A stretch of DNA of 23,927 bases, from the NCBI GenBank assembly GCA_910589095.1, contig CAJUSN010000010.1, positions 8,351 to 32,277 of the forward strand, given 5' to 3'. Position 1 is the stretch's first letter. Each line of letters begins with the position of its first letter. Source of the DNA: an uncultured Muribaculaceae bacterium. Its GTDB lineage: Bacteria > Bacteroidota > Bacteroidia > Bacteroidales > Muribaculaceae. Shown here piece after piece: positions 1-7,235 of the stretch. The position numbers and the translations under genes are program-made. The notes beneath the pieces are model-generated. The model was not told the origin of the DNA. It saw only the letters and a program-made list of their open reading frames with translations, and did no database searches.

Positions 1-1192
1 CCTTCAGCAGAGTGATTTTGGGTGTTGAAGCTGTGTCGGCCTCTTCATCCCTTTTCTTTTTCTGTTCCTTCTTTTTCTGAGGGCGCAGTGAGAAATTGAG
101 AGTGTCAGTGGTCCACGACAGCTGATCGAGAGTGTCGGTGCGAAGATATGTGGCTGCAAGGTAAATTGAATCCAGAGCCACTACGGCCGTGTCGGCAATC
201 CAGTAAGTAAGGGTGTCGCGCGTGGCGGAAGCTTCAAGCACAGAGCGCAGAGTGAAATCCTCCCCATCGTATGGTCCGCCCACGAACCGCAAGGAGGGGA
301 AAGTGTCGGAGGGCGCGCCGAATTCAAACGCAATCTTATTGCGCTGACGACGTTCGTTTTTCACCATGTACTGGCTCTTATAATTCTCATTGAACCATGT
401 GAGCAGCAAATCATTGGGATAAAAAGCTGTGACATCGACGGTAACTATGGAATCGGTCACACCGTCGGCCGCCTTTATGGTATCTGAAACACTCATGCGC
501 TCGGCGGTAGGAGAGACGGTTACGGGATAGAATGCAATATCCTCCGAACGGTCCCATTTATTGTCGCGGTTCACATCGTTGATAGCAAACAGATGATATT
601 GCCCCGGCTTGAGATTGCGCACGGTGAACTGCCCGAGCTGATTCGTGCGGGTAATTCGGTCGAAGGGGAGAGTGGTCAGAGCCGTATCAGAAAGATTGGA
701 ATGAACGCCCACAAGCATTGACTGCGCCGGCTCAAGATTTTCGGCAGCGAACACCATTCCCGAGATGCTTAGAGAATCCAGCACATCACCGGTAGAGAAG
801 TCGAAAGCAAAACCGTCAAGCACGTTGCCCTCGTTGAGATCCTTTATCGCATCTGTGAAGTCAATGGTGTAAGTGGTGTTCTCCTTAAGTGTGTCAAGGA
901 GCTGCACGGTGACGCGATGGCCAACAGCTGAAACTTTGGCGGGATTTTTCTGGGCAGGTGAAACCACAATCTTGTTCATCGGGTCGTCGACCTGGATATT
1001 TTCGTCAAATTCAATGATGATTTTGTCCGACTTGACATTGAGCGCACCTGGAAAAGGACGGCTCTTCACAAATACCGGCGGCTCCTCATCGCGCGGACCT
1101 CCTTGCGGACGGCCCATGCTGGCACATGCCACCACCACCAAGGCGAGTAGCACCACGAGGGGCCAGCGTAGATATGATAGATGTGGGTTCAT
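1..1192 (-). CDS. Ig-like domain (SbsA/Big_5 type) surface lipoprotein, C-terminus cut by window edge
   Basis: The minus-strand frame is open from 1192 to the window edge (397 codons visible). The N-terminus has a hydrophobic stretch ending in a lipobox (VVVAC, Cys23), so it is probably lipidated and exported. Residues about 35-135 match the Ig-like fold of Big_5 proteins (DEEPPVFVKSRPFPGALNV start, then FDENIQV and YTIDFTDAIKDLNEGN). A second, carboxypeptidase-regulatory-like segment follows (LGQFTVRNLKPGQYHLFAINDVNRDNKWD split across about 190-220). The visible C-terminal end is charged (KKKEQKKKRDEE). This architecture is common in Bacteroidota, where its function is unknown; a structural or adhesive envelope role is inference. 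Start chosen at 1192 because the bases before it are A-rich; an in-frame ATG at 1204 adds four residues. It lies downstream of the prenyl synthase gene but has its own promoter. Confidence 0.85.
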   Translation of the reverse strand, partial: MNPHLSYLRWPLVVLLALVVVACASMGRPQGGPRDEEPPVFVKSRPFPGALNVKSDKIIIEFDENIQVDDPMNKIVVSPAQKNPAKVSAVGHRVTVQLLDTLKENTTYTIDFTDAIKDLNEGNVLDGFAFDFSTGDVLDSLSISGMVFAAENLEPAQSMLVGVHSNLSDTALTTLPFDRITRTNQLGQFTVRNLKPGQYHLFAINDVNRDNKWDRSEDIAFYPVTVSPTAERMSVSDTIKAADGVTDSIVTVDVTAFYPNDLLLTWFNENYKSQYMVKNERRQRNKIAFEFGAPSDTFPSLRFVGGPYDGEDFTLRSVLEASATRDTLTYWIADTAVVALDSIYLAATYLRTDTLDQLSWTTDTLNFSLRPQKKKEQKKKRDEEADTASTPKITLLK

Positions 1193-1312
1193 TGTTTTCT
1201 GCATTCATTAATTTATCCGGTGGCGGCAACTGCCACAACCTCATTATCGTAACCGCGACATTTCACACCGGGACACGACAATGTAATAACGCTCTTTCAA
1301 GCGAATTTACTG

Positions 1313-1320
1313 CAAAATTA
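1313..1320 (-). promoter_or_regulatory. Bacteroidota-type -7 box (TAATTTTG) for the Ig-like lipoprotein
   Basis: Reading the minus strand, TAATTTTG followed by CA fits the TAnnTTTG consensus of the Bacteroidota primary sigma factor. No clear -33 TTTG is seen at the usual distance. Transcription would begin near 1309, leaving an untranslated leader of about 115 nt. That leader contains a short hairpin at 1220-1236 (5-bp arms GTGGC/GCCAC, 7-nt loop) roughly 30 nt before the start codon, which might affect translation (inference). Confidence 0.5.
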
Positions 1321-1395
1321 CATGATAAAGGCGAATTGTGGAATTTTTTCCGCAAATAACTGCACCCAACCATCATTTTGAGTGCTCGGACCGTG

Positions 1396-2388
1396 TCAGA
1401 AACGGCGGGCTATAATGTAATCGAAAATCGAAGCCAGAGCGTCGACAGTTTCGGAAGCGGGGAAAGTGCGGAGTATATCCGAAGCCTCATCACGCAGCCG
1501 GTCCATGGTGGCGTAGGCGTAATCTATACCACCGGCACGTATGGCAAAGTCAATCAACGTACGAATCTCCTCCTCGTCGAGCAATTCTTTTTTTGAAAGC
1601 TCAAGCATGGCATCATGCTCCGGAAGGTCGGTGCGATTCAGGGCATAGAGGAGTGGGAGTGTGATTTTACCCTCGCGGAGATCATTGCCCGTAGGCTTGC
1701 CCACCTCTTTGCTTTCATAGTAATCGAAAATGTCATCCCGAATCTGGAAGCAAAGTCCGAGCAATTCGGCAAAGCGTTCCATGCGCGCAAGAGGCTCGCC
1801 ATCGGTATCCACAGCATAGGCGCCCATCTTCATGCAGCTCACAAAGAGCGAGGCGGTTTTATGGCTTATAATTTTGAAATAAGCCTTTTCATCAAGGCAA
1901 TGGTAGCGGGCATTGTAGATCTGATCGACCTCACCGAGCGACAACACCTTGCCCAGATGAGCCAAAGCATCGATTATGCGCAAATCGCCTGTGGAAATTG
2001 CCTGCTGCAATGCGCTTGACACAAAAAAGTCGCCCACCAGCACAGCAATCTGATTGTCCCAAATAGAATTGACCGTTGGCTGAGAGCGACGGAGTTTGGA
2101 CTCATCCACCACGTCGTCATGTATCAGAGTTGCGTTATGGAGCATCTCGACAGAAGCTGCCGCCGCAATAACCCGATCATTAACTTCGCCGAAAAGTTTG
2201 GCAGTGAGGATAACCAGAATGGGACGAATCTGCTTCCCTTTAGTTTTGAGGTAGCCCTCCACCACCCGGTTCATGAGACCGTTTGATGAAGCAAGAGCCG
2301 AGCTTATTTTCTTGTTAAGAAGCTCCAGTTCAGGTGCTATGGAGTGGCGTATGGATTCTATAGGTGTCGTTGCGCTGTTGACGTTCAT
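1396..2388 (-). CDS. ispB: Long-chain all-trans polyprenyl diphosphate synthase
   Basis: Trans-prenyltransferase that condenses isopentenyl diphosphate units onto an allylic primer, probably to make the side chain of menaquinone. Both aspartate-rich motifs are present: DDVVD at 91-95 and DDIFD at 218-222, plus GKQIRP near 51-56 and the GNDLREGK segment near 234-241. The residues four and five places before the first motif are small (A86, T87), which in this family usually means a long product; exact chain length cannot be read from sequence. About 330 aa is normal for the family. Start at 2388 is preferred over the in-frame ATG at 2397 because the mapped -7 box would leave only about ten bases before 2397. 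It is divergent from polA with about 115 bp between start codons. Confidence 0.93.
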   Translation of the reverse strand: MNVNSATTPIESIRHSIAPELELLNKKISSALASSNGLMNRVVEGYLKTKGKQIRPILVILTAKLFGEVNDRVIAAAASVEMLHNATLIHDDVVDESKLRRSQPTVNSIWDNQIAVLVGDFFVSSALQQAISTGDLRIIDALAHLGKVLSLGEVDQIYNARYHCLDEKAYFKIISHKTASLFVSCMKMGAYAVDTDGEPLARMERFAELLGLCFQIRDDIFDYYESKEVGKPTGNDLREGKITLPLLYALNRTDLPEHDAMLELSKKELLDEEEIRTLIDFAIRAGGIDYAYATMDRLRDEASDILRTFPASETVDALASIFDYIIARRF

Positions 2389-2413
2389 GTGGCACATAAT
2401 GTGGTATCGGATG

Positions 2414-2421
2414 CAAAATTA
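2414..2421 (-). promoter_or_regulatory. -7 box (TAATTTTG) for the polyprenyl synthase gene
   Basis: On the minus strand TAATTTTGCAT matches TAnnTTTG and is the same octamer as the box at 1313-1320. Predicted start of transcription is near 2410, giving a leader of about 20 nt to the ATG at 2388. No equally clean box was found for the divergent polA in the same gap. Confidence 0.5.
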
Positions 2422-2502
2422 CAAAAAAGATGGTTAAGAATGTCAATAATCACAATTATTTGCGTAATTTTACTTTCTGTTTTCACCTCCAAACACCCCA
2501 CG

Positions 2503-5274
2503 ATGGAACAACCGAAGCTATTTTTACTTGATGCTTACGCTCTAATATACCGCGCTTACTACGCTTTGATACGGTCGCCCCGAGTCACCTCCGGAGGCTT
2601 CAACACTTCAGCAATTTTCGGATTCTGCAACACGCTCGACGAGATATTGCGCAAAGAACAGCCAACGCATATAGCCGTGTGCTTCGACCCCCCCGGCGGT
2701 CACACTTTCCGCCACGACGCTTATCCCGAGTACAAGGCCCAACGCGATAAACAGCCGGAGGATATCACCGCTTCAATTCCATACATAAAGCAGATTTTGG
2801 AGGCCTACAACATCCCCGCCATAGAGCTGGAGGGCTATGAGGCCGACGACGTTATAGGCACCCTTTCGCGCAAAGCCGAGCAGGAGGGTTTCATCACCTA
2901 TATGATGACCCCTGACAAAGATTACGGACAGCTGGTTACGGACCGCGTGTTCATGTACCGTCCGGCCCTACGTGGCGAAGGCTTTGAAATACGCGGGCCC
3001 CAACAGGTGTGTGAGCGTTACGGAATAAGCAATCCGCGTCAGGTGATAGACCTGCTTGCGTTGGAGGGCGACGTGAGCGACAATGTGCCCGGATGCCCCG
3101 GAGTTGGGGAGAAAACAGCCGCAAAACTTATAGGTGAATGGGGCAGCGTAGAAAACCTCCTTGACCACGCCTCTTCCCTGAAAGGAGCCATCAAGCGCAA
3201 AATAGAGGAAAACGCTGAACAGATAAGAATGTCGAAATGGCTGGTTACAATCAACACCGACGTTCCGCTGGGCGAGTTGTCACCTCAATCGCTTCTGCGC
3301 AAGGAGCTGAACGTGGAAAAACTTCTGGAAATATACCGCAAGCTGGAGTTCCGTACTTTCATTACCCGCCTGACCCGCTCGTTGCCCGAGGCAGTGGAGA
3401 CCACGGCTTCGGTCCGTAAGAAACCAGCGTCAGAACCGTCGGGAATGGGCTCTTTGTTTGATTTTGCCGATGCCGAGGAGAGCAATCCCGCGCCAACAGC
3501 CGGTCTGGCACTGAAATCACTGGCCACTACACCCCACACCTACGCAACTCTGACAACTGCCGAGGAAGTGGCCCAAGCCATAGCCGAGGCAGCCGATGCC
3601 AAAGAGATTGGCCTTACGGTGGATGCCGACGGCCCCGACGCTATGACCGCCACAATCGACGGGATGGCGATAGCCACCCGAACGGGAAACGCATTTTACA
3701 TTCCTCTGGCCACACCTTCCGACCGCGAGGCGCTATGCTCCATCGTAGCTCCTTTGCTCGCCGATACCACCATAACCGCCGTAAGTGCAGACTTGAAGCG
3801 GGACTATCTACTGCTGCAGCGCATGAACATAGATCTTAGCTGCCGATATTTCGACACCGGAGTGGCCCATTATATTCTTGCGCCAGAAATGAAGCATGAC
3901 CCGGCAAAACTCTCATTGGCCTACCTGGATTACGAGATGCTTCCGCGCAACCCCAAACAGAAGCCCACACCGGAGCAAGCGTGCGAACTGGCCGACGTGG
4001 CGCTGCAACTGATGCAACCGCTCACCGAGGAGCTCACCACCAACGACATGCTCCCGCTGCTCAATGAGATCGAGCTCCCCTTAGTGAAGGTCCTGGCCGA
4101 GATGGAGTGGACCGGAGTCAGAATTGACACTCCGGAGCTGACCAAACTGTCACTCACCTACACAGAGCGGCTTGAAGCGATGGAGAACCGCGCATACGAG
4201 CTGGCAGGAAGCCGCTTCAACATAGGCTCGCCCATGCAGGTAGGAGAAGTCCTTTTCGAGCGGTTGAAAATCGACCCCAAGGCCAAACGCACAAAAAAGG
4301 GAGCGTACTCCACAACAGAGGAAATACTGGAAAAGTACAGGGCCGACCATGAGATAGTGGACCTGATACTGAAGATACGCGCCTTGAGAAAACTCTTGGC
4401 CACATATATCAACGCACTGCCCGCCATGGTTAATCCGGCCACGGGAAAAATCCATACTTCCTATAATCAGACCGTTACCGCTACGGGCCGAATCTCATCG
4501 ACCAATCCCAACCTCCAGAACATACCGGTGCGCACCGACGACGGACGCGAAATACGGCGAGCATTCATAGCCGATCCGGGCGACATTTTCCTCTCAGCCG
4601 ATTATTCCCAAATCGAGCTACGTCTTATGGCCGAGCTGTCGTCTGACCCTGACATGATTGACGCATTCCTCTCAGGTGCCGACATTCACCGCGCAACCGC
4701 CGCCAAAATCTATCATGAGCAACTTGAGGATGTGACCGACGAACAGCGCCGCAACGCCAAAACAGCCAATTTCGGTATAATATACGGAATCTCGGCATTC
4801 GGTCTGTCAGAACGGCTGTCCATTCCGCGAGCCGAAGCCAAAGAACTGATAGCAGGCTATTTCCGAACCTATCCGGGCGTAAAGGAATATATGGACCGGA
4901 GCATTGCAACGGCTCGCGAGCAAAAATATGTCACTACGGTCAAAGGACGCAAGCGTATGCTCCCCGACATCGACAGCCGCTCAGCCGTGGTGAGAGGCTA
5001 TGCCGAGCGTAACGCAATCAATGCCCCGCTTCAAGGATCCGCCGCCGACATCATAAAGATAGCCATGGTGAATATCTACAACGAAATGCTAAACCGGGGA
5101 ATGAGTTCAAGAATGATAATGCAGGTGCATGATGAATTGATATTCAACGTTGTGCCTGCCGAGCTGGAAGCAATGAAAGAACTTGTGAAGCGGAACATGG
5201 AAAGCGCCTGGAGTGCACGTGTGCCCCTGGAGGTGTCCATGGGCACCGGAAACAACTGGCTCGAGGCCCACTAA
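2503..5274 (+). CDS. polA: DNA polymerase I
   Basis: Repair and Okazaki-processing polymerase, 923 aa, close to the E. coli length. The N-terminal 5' nuclease domain (about 1-290) has its acidic motifs (GYEADDVIGTL, TPDKDYGQLV, LEGDVSDNVPG) and the helix-hairpin-helix PGVGEKTAAKLI. A low-complexity linker near 300-340 leads to the 3'-5' exonuclease-type domain (about 345-530). The polymerase domain (about 540-923) is intact: motif A DYSQIELR from D700, O-helix R749/K753/F757/Y761, motif C VHDE with D877/E878. The exonuclease site looks eroded: D374 and D434 align with E. coli D355 and D424, but E357 is D376, and Y497 and D501 align with Q492 and L496. Start placed at 2503 (MEQPKLFLLDAYALIYRAYY), the usual family start; the frame stays open upstream into the divergent gene. 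A 125-bp repeat begins right after the stop. Confidence 0.97.
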   Translation: MEQPKLFLLDAYALIYRAYYALIRSPRVTSGGFNTSAIFGFCNTLDEILRKEQPTHIAVCFDPPGGHTFRHDAYPEYKAQRDKQPEDITASIPYIKQILEAYNIPAIELEGYEADDVIGTLSRKAEQEGFITYMMTPDKDYGQLVTDRVFMYRPALRGEGFEIRGPQQVCERYGISNPRQVIDLLALEGDVSDNVPGCPGVGEKTAAKLIGEWGSVENLLDHASSLKGAIKRKIEENAEQIRMSKWLVTINTDVPLGELSPQSLLRKELNVEKLLEIYRKLEFRTFITRLTRSLPEAVETTASVRKKPASEPSGMGSLFDFADAEESNPAPTAGLALKSLATTPHTYATLTTAEEVAQAIAEAADAKEIGLTVDADGPDAMTATIDGMAIATRTGNAFYIPLATPSDREALCSIVAPLLADTTITAVSADLKRDYLLLQRMNIDLSCRYFDTGVAHYILAPEMKHDPAKLSLAYLDYEMLPRNPKQKPTPEQACELADVALQLMQPLTEELTTNDMLPLLNEIELPLVKVLAEMEWTGVRIDTPELTKLSLTYTERLEAMENRAYELAGSRFNIGSPMQVGEVLFERLKIDPKAKRTKKGAYSTTEEILEKYRADHEIVDLILKIRALRKLLATYINALPAMVNPATGKIHTSYNQTVTATGRISSTNPNLQNIPVRTDDGREIRRAFIADPGDIFLSADYSQIELRLMAELSSDPDMIDAFLSGADIHRATAAKIYHEQLEDVTDEQRRNAKTANFGIIYGISAFGLSERLSIPRAEAKELIAGYFRTYPGVKEYMDRSIATAREQKYVTTVKGRKRMLPDIDSRSAVVRGYAERNAINAPLQGSAADIIKIAMVNIYNEMLNRGMSSRMIMQVHDELIFNVVPAELEAMKELVKRNMESAWSARVPLEVSMGTGNNWLEAH

Positions 5275-5399
5275 GAGTATGTTTGGATTTAAACCGAATT
5301 TAACCTATGGAGTGTTTGAATAATTCTTGGTTTCATCACAAAGGCAAATTTTGAGAGATTTTCGCTTTGTGCTAAACCCATTTAAATCCAAACAGACTC
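5275..5399. mobile_element. MITE-like element: 19-bp terminal inverted repeats flanked by TAA
   Basis: The left end GAGTATGTTTGGATTTAAA (5275-5293) and the right end TTTAAATCCAAACAGACTC (5381-5399) are inverted repeats differing at one position. Both ends are flanked by TAA (5272-5274 and 5400-5402), which could be a target-site duplication; the left copy is the polA stop codon. Inside, a 7-bp inverted repeat (CACAAAG/CTTTGTG, about 5338-5371) forms a second hairpin. No protein is encoded. A non-autonomous transposable element is the favoured reading; a large cruciform or a transcription-end structure for polA are alternatives. The 3-bp flank match could be chance. Confidence 0.5.
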
Positions 5400-5414
5400 T
5401 AAGAATAGCTATTT

Positions 5415-6668
5415 ATGAAACAAACTTTTTTACTTATACTCCTCATTATAACCGGCTTTGCCACTAAGGCGGCTACAGATATAGACCAGGTTCCCAACGT
5501 TCATCTGTCGGACCGCACACGATATGTGAGCAATCCTGACGGCATCCTTTCGCAAGCCTGCGTGGACTCACTCGACGCAGTGATCGGGGCCACCTGGGCC
5601 TCCACCACTGCCGAGCCGGTGGTTGTGGCACTCCGCGACATTCCCCAAACCTACGAACCCATCCAGTTTGCCGTGGAATTGGGGGAAAAATGGGGTGTGG
5701 GGAAAGCCGACAAGGACAACGGTATCATACTGCTGCTTATCACCGACCGCCGTCAAATGACCATAGCTCCGGGGCGCGGTGCCGAAGGCGTGCTGCCTGA
5801 TGCCCTCTGCAACCGGATTATCCGTGATTTCGCCAAGCCTTACTTCATCAAGGGCGATTACGACGGAGGTATGTTGGCAGCCACCACTGCGGTGTGTGAC
5901 GTGCTCCGCGATCCGTCCAACACCGGGGAGATACTCTCCCGACAGGCCAACGATGCCGGAGCTGACGAGGAATCGTTTGACATAGTGCAGATGATGCTAT
6001 GGTTCGGAATAATCTCCGGGAGCATCATGCTCCTGCTCATAATATGGACCTACTTCAGCACCCGCAAATCCAACGACGTGATACGCTATGAGCGGTTGAA
6101 CACCTTCAAACCGGTCTCGCTCTTCCTCTCATTTATGGGTCTGGGCATACCATTGCCGGCATTCCTCCTCTGCATAATGCTCATGAATCATGTGCGCAAC
6201 CGCAAGCGACTGTGTCCCAACTGCTCACATCAGATGCAAAAGCTTGACGAGGAGACTGACAACAAATATCTCACCCCCGCCCAGGACCGCGAGGAACAGC
6301 TCAACTCCGTTGACTATGACGTGTGGTTATGTCCCGACTGCGGCGAGATGGATGTGATCCCTTACATCAATAAATCCTCGGCTCTGAGTGAATGTCCTCA
6401 CTGCCATGCCCGCGCCAACCAGCCAGTGGGAACGCGTACGGTTATCGCTCCCACCACGTCGCGCGAGGGACGTGGCGAGAAAACCTACGTGTGCCGCAAC
6501 TGTGGACAAACCACCCGCGTGCCCTATCGCATAGCCAAGTTGGCTGCACCCGTGGTCATCATTGGCCCCGGAGGGGGCGGTGGCTTCGGAGGAGGCGGTG
6601 GCGGCATAAGCGGCGGCTCATTTGGCGGTGGGTCGTTTGGCGGAGGCGGCGCCACAGGAAGCTGGTGA
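5415..6668 (+). CDS. TPM-domain (YgcG-type) membrane protein with zinc-ribbon-like CxxC pairs and Gly-rich tail
   Basis: 417 aa. Signal peptide at 1-19 (MKQTFLLILLIITGFATKA), then a TPM/YgcG domain at about 34-165 (VSNPDGILS, ELGEKWGVGKADKDNGIILLL split at 88-108, APGRGAEGVLPD). Two membrane helices follow at about 193-214 and 234-257. The distal part carries four CxxC pairs (C267/C270, C306/C309, C327/C330, C360/C363), suggesting two zinc ribbons, and ends in a Gly/Ser-rich tail from about 385 to the end, as is common in YgcG relatives. TPM domains have been linked to acid phosphatase activity and to photosystem repair in plants and to membrane-protein turnover in bacteria; the role here is unknown. 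The gene follows the MITE-like element, and no clear promoter is visible. Confidence 0.85.
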   Translation: MKQTFLLILLIITGFATKAATDIDQVPNVHLSDRTRYVSNPDGILSQACVDSLDAVIGATWASTTAEPVVVALRDIPQTYEPIQFAVELGEKWGVGKADKDNGIILLLITDRRQMTIAPGRGAEGVLPDALCNRIIRDFAKPYFIKGDYDGGMLAATTAVCDVLRDPSNTGEILSRQANDAGADEESFDIVQMMLWFGIISGSIMLLLIIWTYFSTRKSNDVIRYERLNTFKPVSLFLSFMGLGIPLPAFLLCIMLMNHVRNRKRLCPNCSHQMQKLDEETDNKYLTPAQDREEQLNSVDYDVWLCPDCGEMDVIPYINKSSALSECPHCHARANQPVGTRTVIAPTTSREGRGEKTYVCRNCGQTTRVPYRIAKLAAPVVIIGPGGGGGFGGGGGGISGGSFGGGSFGGGGATGSW

Positions 6669-6761
6669 TCCCACCGACGCATTGCATCCGGATGCTCAAC
6701 TAAGAGTTTTTCATTGACAAATCTGCTCAAAACATTAATCTTATTTAGAACCAACAAAATC

Positions 6762-7091
6762 ATGACAGAATACCTCTCCAACCTGGGACTTCTCGGGCTT
6801 ACCATAGGCCTTCTCACGTTTTTGCTCATAGGGATGTTTCATCCCATTGTCATCAAGGCACACTATCACTTCGGGCTCGGATGCCGCTGGGTGTTTCTGG
6901 TGGCCGGAATTGCGGCCGGAATTGCCTCGTTTATGATTCCGCATATCATTTGGTCAGTGCTTCTCGGAGTACTTGCTTTCACCTGCCTGTGGAGCATCCA
7001 CGAAATCACCGAACAGGAGGAACGAGTGGCCAAAGGCTGGTTTCCGGCAAATCCCAAGCGCACGGTCCGAACCGAGAAGCGCACACGCTGA
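6762..7091 (+). CDS. DUF4491 family small membrane protein
   Basis: 109 aa with three hydrophobic segments (about 5-26, 42-60 and 61-79) and a basic C-terminal tail containing KGWFPANPKR, a signature I associate with DUF4491. Function unknown. Start at 6762 (MTEYLSNLGLLG) is preferred to an in-frame ATG at 6714, which would add a polar leader and has no leader region of its own. It sits 93 bp after the TPM gene. A perfect 12-bp palindrome GCATCCGGATGC in that gap may weakly punctuate transcription. Confidence 0.8.
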   Translation: MTEYLSNLGLLGLTIGLLTFLLIGMFHPIVIKAHYHFGLGCRWVFLVAGIAAGIASFMIPHIIWSVLLGVLAFTCLWSIHEITEQEERVAKGWFPANPKRTVRTEKRTR

Positions 7092-7159
7092 CCCGCTCTT
7101 TTTTCATCCACCAGCGAAAAAAAGGGGACGGCAAATGCGGTCAGGCAAAGATTTCTATG

Positions 7160-7167
7160 TAAATTTG
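7160..7167 (+). promoter_or_regulatory. -7 box (TAAATTTG) at the head of the eight-gene operon
   Basis: TAAATTTG fits TAnnTTTG. Predicted start near 7171 gives a leader of about 65 nt before the TPR gene. No good -33 element is visible. It is the only convincing box before the tightly packed genes at 7236-16659, so it probably drives all of them. Confidence 0.45.
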
Positions 7168-7235
7168 TAGCAAAATAAGAGACTTACCACAACAATGTCT
7201 CAGGAAGCTTCTATCACTCATTCCTTAATCACGCA

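Noticed and set aside
1615..2019. 134-codon plus-strand frame opposite the polyprenyl synthase
   Set aside because: The opposite strand encodes a fully conserved enzyme with both DDxxD motifs; this frame is its mirror.
6570..6660. GGC-rich tract that looks like a simple repeat
   Set aside because: It encodes the Gly/Ser-rich tail typical of YgcG relatives and stays in frame.
6690..6701. Palindrome GCATCCGGATGC as an intrinsic terminator after the TPM gene
   Set aside because: The hairpin would be only about four base pairs with a tetraloop, and the T run starts well beyond it, so it is too weak to call.
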